Translations under genes and position numbers: made by a program
The notes under the pieces: model-generated
Told to the model about the DNA's origin: nothing
Databases searched by the model: none
Seen by the model: only the letters and a program-made list of their open reading frames with translations
Shown here: positions 58,436 through 64,000 of the stretch, in pieces
Numbering within the stretch: the first letter of the stretch is position 1
How the letters are laid out: every line of letters starts with the position of its first letter
Assembly: GCA_023397655.1 (NCBI GenBank)
Contig: JAEWTW010000047.1
Span: 1 to 64,000 of the forward strand
DNA from: Bacillota bacterium
GTDB taxonomy: Bacteria; Bacillota; Clostridia; Christensenellales; SZUA-584
Length of the DNA: 64,000 nt
Reading direction: 5' to 3'

Positions 58436-59137
58436 ATGAATGATTTACAAATAAGCACACTGAACTATTTGAATACAGAACCGCTGCTGCATGTTGACAT
58501 GAGTGAAGTAATATTACGCGGCACCGCAGATGTTCTCAGCGCGGGGCCGCACGGCGTTTTGCTGTACGAGCATGAGAGCGGTGCCTGTATGATCAGCGCC
58601 AAGAGCGTGGGCTGTGTGGAAATGCTGCTGGATGCGGCACCAAGCTGCGCTCTTTTTACTGTACATCAGCAATTTCTTATTGAGCCCGTTAAAAAGCGTT
58701 TTGGGTTGGACAAGTCATGGGCTTGTGTTCAAACGGTATACACACGCAAGGACAAGCTGTCCGTGCTTTCCCGTTTTGACATCCGTCCGCTTGATCCGTC
58801 TCACAGCGGCATGGTTGCGGAGCATTATCATCTATTGGACGCGGACGGAATCGGCCGCATCATAAGCAAGGGATTGCTGATCGGCGGCTTTGCCAATGAC
58901 CGGCTGGCGGGCTTCGCGGGCAACCATGAGGAGGGCAGCATGGGGATGCTCTTCGTGCTGCCGGAGTTCAGGAGGCAGGGGCTGGCGATTGCGCTCGAAA
59001 GCTTTTTAGTCAATCGGCTGCTCGATATGGGACGCGTACCCTTTGGCCAAATATTCGAGGATAACGCAGCGTCGCTCAAACTCCAGCAAAGTCTCGGTAT
59101 GTCATTGGCTCCGGGTCGGGTCTGGTGGATATATTGA
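58436..59137 (+). CDS. GNAT family N-acetyltransferase (FR47-like)
   Basis: A 233-residue acetyltransferase whose GNAT fold is in the C-terminal half: MLFVLPEFRRQGLAIALESF with the R-x-x-G-x-A acetyl-CoA loop, and FEDNAASLKLQQSLGM. The N-terminal half (about 1-120) is a second degenerate GNAT-like or substrate domain. The ATG at 58436 has no clear ribosome binding site. It lies 22 nt before the EFR1-type gene, so a shared transcript is likely. Confidence 0.8.
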   Translation: MNDLQISTLNYLNTEPLLHVDMSEVILRGTADVLSAGPHGVLLYEHESGACMISAKSVGCVEMLLDAAPSCALFTVHQQFLIEPVKKRFGLDKSWACVQTVYTRKDKLSVLSRFDIRPLDPSHSGMVAEHYHLLDADGIGRIISKGLLIGGFANDRLAGFAGNHEEGSMGMLFVLPEFRRQGLAIALESFLVNRLLDMGRVPFGQIFEDNAASLKLQQSLGMSLAPGRVWWIY

Positions 59138-59159
59138 TTGGATTGCGGGGCACCGGCGG

Positions 59160-60011
59160 ATGGAACGGATTCTGATTGCCTATTTCACGGGAACGGGCGG
59201 CACAGCGCTGGCGGCGGACGCGCTGGCAGCGACGTTTGCGCAACGCGGGCTGACCGTGGATAAACAGCAGATTAAAAGAAACAAAGCCATACCGAACGGC
59301 GATGAGTCGCTGCTGGTATTGCTTTTTGCCGTTCATGCAGCCAACGCGCCGCAGCCTGTGCACGAGTGGCTGGAAGCGCTGGCACCGGTGAACGGCACGC
59401 CTGCTGTGGTGATATCCGTGTCGGGCGGGGGTGAGGTGTTCCCCAACATTGCCTGCCGCGGCGGCAGCATCCGACGGCTGGAGGAAAAGGGCTACCGCGT
59501 GGTGTACGAGCAGACCATTGTGATGCCGTCCAATATGAGCGTAGCAACGCCGGATTTTCTGGTTCGGCGGCTGCTGGACGTGCTGCCGGACAGGACGGCG
59601 CGCATTGCGGATGATGTGGTTGCGGGGCTGGAACGGAGAGTTAAGACCAAAGCGATAGACCGTGTCATATCCACGCTGTGCCTCGCTGAGCATAAGGGGG
59701 CGCGCCACTTCGGAAAGCAGCTGGCTGTAACGGATGCGTGCAACGGCTGCGGCTGGTGCGCGCGAAGCTGCCCCGGCGACAATATCCGCATGGAAAACGG
59801 CAAGCCGGTGTTTGGTAACAGCTGTGTGATGTGCTTCGGCTGTACATACGGTTGCCCGCAGCGTGCGATTGAGGCGAAGCGGCTGGGCTTTTTGCTCAGT
59901 AAAAAGGGCTTTAGCATCAGGCGGTATGAGCAGGTGCCTAAATTGCCGGAGGAGAGGACGGGACTGCTGATGGTTGGGGTACGGCGGTATCTGGACGGGG
60001 ATGACATGTGA
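59160..60011 (+). CDS. EFR1-type flavodoxin/4Fe-4S ferredoxin fusion
   Basis: A 283-residue electron-transfer protein. The ATG at 59160 starts MERILIAYFTGTGGTALAAD, a flavodoxin phosphate-binding loop; the longer frame from 59043 overlaps the GNAT gene and adds no domain. The flavodoxin part covers about 1-160 (VISVSGGGEVFPN). Two 4Fe-4S motifs follow (CNGCGWCARSCPGDNI and CVMCFGCTYGCPQRAI). This EFR1 architecture is common in strict anaerobes. Its redox partners are not in the window. Confidence 0.88.
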   Translation: MERILIAYFTGTGGTALAADALAATFAQRGLTVDKQQIKRNKAIPNGDESLLVLLFAVHAANAPQPVHEWLEALAPVNGTPAVVISVSGGGEVFPNIACRGGSIRRLEEKGYRVVYEQTIVMPSNMSVATPDFLVRRLLDVLPDRTARIADDVVAGLERRVKTKAIDRVISTLCLAEHKGARHFGKQLAVTDACNGCGWCARSCPGDNIRMENGKPVFGNSCVMCFGCTYGCPQRAIEAKRLGFLLSKKGFSIRRYEQVPKLPEERTGLLMVGVRRYLDGDDM

Positions 60012-60068
60012 TTGGGTATTACCATTGGCCGATGTCTGACTACGTGCATCACTGAAGGGAGTCAATAT

Positions 60069-60935
60069 ATGCGTAAAACGGTATTAAGTATTTTGGTCAT
60101 AATGTTGATGCTGGCGTTGGCGGCCTGCCGTGTGACGGTGGAAAAGCAGTTCTGCCCGGTCGTCACGGAAACACCCGCCAATGCCGAAGCTATGCTTCCC
60201 TCCGACACATCGGAACCGGATATTGAAGCGCACATTGGCATTGTTATATCATGGAATAACGGGTATTACTCGAGCATGCCAGTGCCTGATGAGAGGCGGG
60301 GGATCGTGACGGACGCGGTGGAGGATTATAGGAGCAAGTCTGCCGCGTGGCCGGGCGTGGATGTGGAGTCGCAGGATATGTACATCCAAATCTACGAAGA
60401 ATCAGCTGAGGGCAAAGCTGCAGAATACTACGTGTTTGAGAAGGACGGGCAGCCTTGCATGCAGGCCGGGATGGACGGTACGTACAGCATCATCAGCGAC
60501 GAGGTTTACCGGCCGTTGTATGAGCTGGCCATGGGCTGGTACACGCTGCATACGATGACAGTGGCCTCGGGCGGAGAAAGTATATTTGCTGTGAGCAACG
60601 ATATATGGGCGGAATCGGAAGGTTTGTCTGTGGACGGTATATATTTGACATCGCAGCAGGTGCAGCCTATGGTAGAGTATGTGACGTATGCGGAGGACTT
60701 CTCGCTGTATATCGACGGCGAGCTGCAGCCGGGTGTCAGACTTAAGCTTTATAACGAAGAATACGAAGAGGTGGAATTCCCGATACCCTCAGGACTTGCA
60801 GCCTGGACATACATTAACCATGTCGAGCCGGGCCGGTATATAGCTGTGACGGAGATGAGCTTTGAGGAAGAAGACGGCAGCCACAGCGGCTATCAGTATT
60901 TCTTCGGGTTGATTGTGCCGGAGAGAAACAAATGA
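60069..60935 (+). CDS. Lipoprotein of unknown function
   Basis: A 288-residue lipoprotein: signal sequence and lipobox LALAAC, with GAAGGGAG before the ATG at 60069. Residues about 60-280 form a mixed fold rich in Asp/Glu/Tyr (WNNGYYSSMPVPDERRGIV, YEEVEFPIPSGLAAWTYIN). I do not recognise it. Its stop overlaps the start of the next gene by 4 bases, so they are translated together. Confidence 0.72.
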   Translation: MRKTVLSILVIMLMLALAACRVTVEKQFCPVVTETPANAEAMLPSDTSEPDIEAHIGIVISWNNGYYSSMPVPDERRGIVTDAVEDYRSKSAAWPGVDVESQDMYIQIYEESAEGKAAEYYVFEKDGQPCMQAGMDGTYSIISDEVYRPLYELAMGWYTLHTMTVASGGESIFAVSNDIWAESEGLSVDGIYLTSQQVQPMVEYVTYAEDFSLYIDGELQPGVRLKLYNEEYEEVEFPIPSGLAAWTYINHVEPGRYIAVTEMSFEEEDGSHSGYQYFFGLIVPERNK

Positions 60936-61648
60936 GAAAGAAACTGAACGTGGCTGGTGCAATAGGCATCATTGGCGGCGCGGACGGACCAACCGCTGTT
61001 TTTGTGGGAAAGCCATACCCTGATGGCCAATGGCGTATAACGTTGGAAGACTGTAAAAAGACGGCAAAGCCCAGAACGACGCGGGTAACGGGAGCGGAGT
61101 TGGCGCAATATCTGAAAGAGGAATACGGTGCGTATGAGGTGCCTGTGTCTGGCGGCAAAAGGCTTGCACTTAAGATGACGGTACTGATGCACTATCACAG
61201 CGAGGCGGTTGCGCAGCCGCCTGTGCCACCTGAAGATGCGGGTATTAATGCGTGGCGTGAATGGGCCGAGCAGTCTCACATGGATATGGAAGCGGCCCGG
61301 AATATTCCGGATGAGCGATACGGGCTAGAATATTTGTTTCTGGCTGTACCGCGAAACGCAAAGACAGAGCGGTATTACACGGAAGCGGAACGGGAGCTAT
61401 GTCAGCCCAAAATGAGCTTATGGCAGCGTCTGCTGGGTAAGAAGGCACCGCCGGTACACGCAATAAAGATGATGTTTGGCATTGAGCTGTCCACCGGATA
61501 CTGTCAGCTGGACGGCGGCAGTAAGACGCTGGTGGACGAGGTGACCGTGTGGCGTGGCGTGACTCAGGAGGACATAGAGTGTGAAACATCAGAGTTTATG
61601 GCTTATGCCGCTGCGATGCGCGATACAGGGCGGTTGAACAACATATAG
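60932..61648 (+). CDS. Hypothetical protein with GIIGGADGPT motif
   Basis: A 238-residue soluble-looking protein. Near the N-terminus it carries AIGIIGGADGPTAVFVG, the same string found in the membrane beta subunits of sodium-pumping decarboxylases (OadB/GcdB family), but here without any of the transmembrane helices. The rest (YLKEEYGAYEVPVSGGKRLA, MSLWQRLLGKKAPPVHAIKM) is unassigned. It is coupled to the upstream lipoprotein by a 4-base overlap and ends at a terminator. Confidence 0.72.
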   Translation: MRKKLNVAGAIGIIGGADGPTAVFVGKPYPDGQWRITLEDCKKTAKPRTTRVTGAELAQYLKEEYGAYEVPVSGGKRLALKMTVLMHYHSEAVAQPPVPPEDAGINAWREWAEQSHMDMEAARNIPDERYGLEYLFLAVPRNAKTERYYTEAERELCQPKMSLWQRLLGKKAPPVHAIKMMFGIELSTGYCQLDGGSKTLVDEVTVWRGVTQEDIECETSEFMAYAAAMRDTGRLNNI

Positions 61649-61661
61649 AGTATGGGATAAT

Positions 61662-61682
61662 AAGGCCTGAAAGGGCCTTTTT
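61662..61682 (+). terminator. Terminator
   Basis: AAGGCC-TGAAAG-GGCCTT followed by T, ending the transcript before sbcD. Confidence 0.8.
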
Positions 61683-61790
61683 GCTTGTGCGCGTATTGTG
61701 GAGGTTACGTTGAAAAGGGTTTTCGGGCATGATAGAATGGGTTAATAGCAAATGGAAATACCACCAGACTTGATATAAATGGGAGGGCGC

Positions 61791-62990
61791 ATGAAGATAC
61801 TGCACACGTCCGACTGGCACATCGGGCATACGCTGTACGCCAAGAAGAGATACGACGAGCATGAGACGTTTCTGCAATGGCTCAAGGACACGATCTGCAC
61901 GCGGGAGATCGACGCGCTGATCGTGGCGGGTGATGTGTTCGATAACGGTGCGCCGGGCGGACAGGCACAGCGGCTGTACTATGACTTTCTGACATCGCTT
62001 CTGGGGACATGCTGTAAGACGGTGGTGGTGGTGGCGGGTAACCACGATTCACCCACGCTGCTGGAAGCGCCGTCGGGCGTACTGGAGCGGCTGAATATCC
62101 ATACCATCGGCCTCGCGGGAGAGCCGGAACGGCACGTGATTCCGCTGTGTCGGCAGGATGGAACAATAGGCGCGCTGTGTATCGCCGTACCCTATCTGCG
62201 TAAGAGTGAACTGGTGCGGTTGGAGGACGATGGTGAGAGCAGCGACGAGAAAATAGTCCGCGCGACGGCGCAGTTCTATAAGGATGCCGTAAAGGCCGCG
62301 ATGGATATGCGGGAGCAATACGGCGACGTGCCCATTGTGGCGACAGGGCACCTGTTTGCGGCGGGTGCACTGCGCAGTGAGGGTGACGGCGTGCGCGAGC
62401 TGTACGTGGGCAGCCTCGGACAGGTGGGGGCGGACATATTTCCCTCGGAGATCGACTATGTGGCGCTGGGGCATATCCACGGAGCACAGCGTGTGGCGGG
62501 ACAGTACAGCATCCGCTACTGCGGCGCACCGCTGGCGATGAGCTTCGGCGAGAAGTCCCAAAAGCGTGTGCTCGAGGTGGATTTCTCTGGCAGCATGGCG
62601 GTGAACGAAGTCGAGGTGCCCGAGTTTGCACGACTAATCGCGGTGCGCGGCGGACGCGAGGAGATACTAACCGAACTGGCCGCATTGGCGGATGAGGATG
62701 CATGGGCAGAGGTAACGTACAACGGTGCGGATGCCTGCCCGCATCTGGCGGCGGACGTGAACGACGCGGTGAAAGGCGGCCGATTGCAGGTGCTGAGCGT
62801 TCGCGCGGCAGGTGCGGCGGCGCAGTCGATCAGCGCCGGAGAGGCGGAGACGCTGGAGACGCTGTCGGTGCAGGATGTATTCCTGCGATGTTTGGAGAGC
62901 GCCCAACTCAGCGATGAGCAGCGGGAGATGCTGATCGGCGGCTTTAACGAATTGGTATCGGGTCTGGAGGACGCGGAATCATGCGCATAG
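61791..62990 (+). CDS. sbcD: Exonuclease SbcD, nuclease subunit
   Basis: A 399-residue Mre11-type nuclease. The ATG at 61791 has GGGAGG upstream; the ORF start at 61779 is too early. Metal-binding phosphoesterase motifs: DWHIGHTLY (motif I), VAGDVFDNG (II), VAGNHDSPT (III), VATGHLF (IV), and GHIHGAQR (V). The C-terminal part pairs with SbcC. The complex cleaves hairpins and blocked DNA ends. It overlaps sbcC by 10 bases. Confidence 0.96.
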   Translation: MKILHTSDWHIGHTLYAKKRYDEHETFLQWLKDTICTREIDALIVAGDVFDNGAPGGQAQRLYYDFLTSLLGTCCKTVVVVAGNHDSPTLLEAPSGVLERLNIHTIGLAGEPERHVIPLCRQDGTIGALCIAVPYLRKSELVRLEDDGESSDEKIVRATAQFYKDAVKAAMDMREQYGDVPIVATGHLFAAGALRSEGDGVRELYVGSLGQVGADIFPSEIDYVALGHIHGAQRVAGQYSIRYCGAPLAMSFGEKSQKRVLEVDFSGSMAVNEVEVPEFARLIAVRGGREEILTELAALADEDAWAEVTYNGADACPHLAADVNDAVKGGRLQVLSVRAAGAAAQSISAGEAETLETLSVQDVFLRCLESAQLSDEQREMLIGGFNELVSGLEDAESCA

Positions 62991-64000
62991 AGAGAGTGGT
63001 CATCGAAAACCTGAATTCGCTGGCGGGGCGCTTTGAGATCGACCTCAATGACCGGGCGTACGCGGGCGGATTGTTCGCCATCGTTGGGCCGTCCGGCGCG
63101 GGCAAGACAACTGTGATGGACGCGATGTGTCTGGCGCTGTATGGGCGAACCCCGCGCATCGGTTCCATCAGCGACACGCAGGACGAGCTGATGAACAAAA
63201 ACGAGGACGGGTGCGCCGCCGAGGTGGTGTTCACGTCCCGCGGAAAGCGGTACATGAGCCGTTTTGAGCATGGGCGCACGGTGCGGGGTTCCAAGCCGTT
63301 CCGCGCGGTGAAGCGCGAGGTTTGCGAGCAGGCGGCAGACGGCACGTGGCGCGTGACAGCGGGAAGCATCCGGGAGGCGGAGGCCAAGATTGAGGAACTG
63401 ACGGGGCTCAATTTTGAGCGGTTTACGCGTTCCATCATGCTGGCGCAGTTCCGATTCGCTGAATTCCTGCAGGCCAACTCCAACGACCGTGCCGCGATAC
63501 TGGAGCAGATGACGGATATGGGTCTGTACCGCCGCATATCGCAGGCGGCATACGACCGCGCCAAGCAGGCGCGTCTGGCACTGCAGGAGACGCGCGCGCG
63601 CATCGATGAAGTATCCGCCGAAGTGCTGAGCGAAGCGGAAGCGGCGTCACGGGAGGGTGAGCTGCAGCGGCTGGACGCGGCGATTCCCATACACACAGCG
63701 GTGAAGGACAAGCTGGCAGCATGTATTGAAGGCATCTTGCGGCTGCAGGCGAAGGAAGCGGAGCTGAAGCGGTACCGCAGCGGTACCCAGGCTTTGACGG
63801 ATGCGTTTGCTGACCGGCAGCGTGAGCTGGCGGAGGCGGAACGGCAGGAGACGATACAGAAGCAGGCACAGTCGGCGCTGGCTGAAACGCTGAAAGTGGT
63901 GCGTGCGCTGGACCAGCAGGCCGCGGCTCAGCAGACAGACATCGACAGGCTGACCCGGGAGATTGGTGAGGACAAGAAACGTATCGACGTCTATAAGCGT
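62981..64000 (+). CDS. sbcC: Exonuclease SbcC, ATPase subunit (N-terminal 340 residues; continues beyond window)
   Basis: An open frame from ATG 62981 to the window end with no stop. It starts MRIERVVIENLNSLAGRFEI, with Walker A GPSGAGKTTVMDA. FERFTRSIMLAQFRFAEFLQA, typical of SbcC/Rad50, is followed by the Q-loop region and a long heptad-rich coiled coil. It is the SMC-like ATPase partner of SbcD, and the two overlap by 10 bases. The Walker B and zinc hook lie past the edge. Confidence 0.95.
   Translation, partial: MRIERVVIENLNSLAGRFEIDLNDRAYAGGLFAIVGPSGAGKTTVMDAMCLALYGRTPRIGSISDTQDELMNKNEDGCAAEVVFTSRGKRYMSRFEHGRTVRGSKPFRAVKREVCEQAADGTWRVTAGSIREAEAKIEELTGLNFERFTRSIMLAQFRFAEFLQANSNDRAAILEQMTDMGLYRRISQAAYDRAKQARLALQETRARIDEVSAEVLSEAEAASREGELQRLDAAIPIHTAVKDKLAACIEGILRLQAKEAELKRYRSGTQALTDAFADRQRELAEAERQETIQKQAQSALAETLKVVRALDQQAAAQQTDIDRLTREIGEDKKRIDVYKR

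Overview
The window looks like the chromosome of an anaerobic, Gram-positive member of the Clostridia with fairly high GC. The evidence is strong AGGAGG-type ribosome binding sites, frequent GTG and TTG starts, the electron-bifurcating NfnAB pair, DapL-type lysine synthesis, YhfC and DUF4364 families, many 4Fe-4S proteins and lipoproteins, and no respiratory chain genes. I cannot place it below class level from sequence alone.

Layout. 1-13 kb: two minus-strand tRNAs (Pro partial, Thr), an SH3/peptidoglycan-binding secreted protein, a C-terminal processing protease, thioredoxin reductase, the glmM-glmS amino-sugar operon, an esterase and an acetyltransferase. A second SH3 protein follows with a lipoprotein, two small J-domain-like paralogues and a zinc-ribbon membrane protein. 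13-24 kb: cinA, a sugar-binding lipoprotein, a DUF89 phosphatase, a PQQ-type beta-propeller, a YhfC protease, nfnAB, cobT, a small lipoprotein and a Dabb protein. 24-32 kb: a complete bacterial microcompartment (BMC) operon. It encodes PduL, a flavoprotein-like protein, CoA-acylating aldehyde dehydrogenase, a PduS/RnfC-like protein, six shell proteins (one BMC-T, two BMC-H, three BMC-P) and a deoxyribose-phosphate-aldolase-like enzyme, followed by a GntR/UTRA regulator. It resembles the sugar-phosphate-utilising (SPU) type. A sugar phosphate would be cleaved to an aldehyde, oxidised to acyl-CoA and converted to acyl phosphate, with PduS handling electrons. No alcohol dehydrogenase is present.

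32-39.6 kb: DUF4364 and QueG-like genes, then a tRNA-Val / 6S RNA / tRNA-Gln cluster. A 5.3-kb integrative element sits in the 3' end of tRNA-Gln, flanked by 35-bp att repeats. It carries a tyrosine integrase, a DUF3888 protein, a 5'-truncated RHS/YD-repeat protein with an AT-rich variable C-terminus, and small downstream genes that could be immunity proteins. 39.6-51 kb: rhodanese lipoprotein, CoA-disulfide-reductase-like flavoprotein, a membrane protein, an HxlR regulator, and a copper operon (DUF2318, an HMA-SafE-cupredoxin fusion, CopA, a lipoprotein, a two-component system). A thymidylate-synthase-family enzyme follows.

51.8-64 kb: a compact unit of two paralogous lipoprotein-like proteins with conserved N-terminal and C-terminal motifs, translationally coupled to a radical SAM/SPASM enzyme. 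This is the strongest candidate for an undescribed modification system here. Then come a LysM protein, a divergent AroE, DapL, small membrane and GNAT proteins, an EFR1-type flavodoxin/ferredoxin, a lipoprotein, a protein carrying the GIIGGADGPT motif, and sbcD-sbcC (sbcC runs off the end).

All functional calls are by motif and family recognition by eye; no database search was run.
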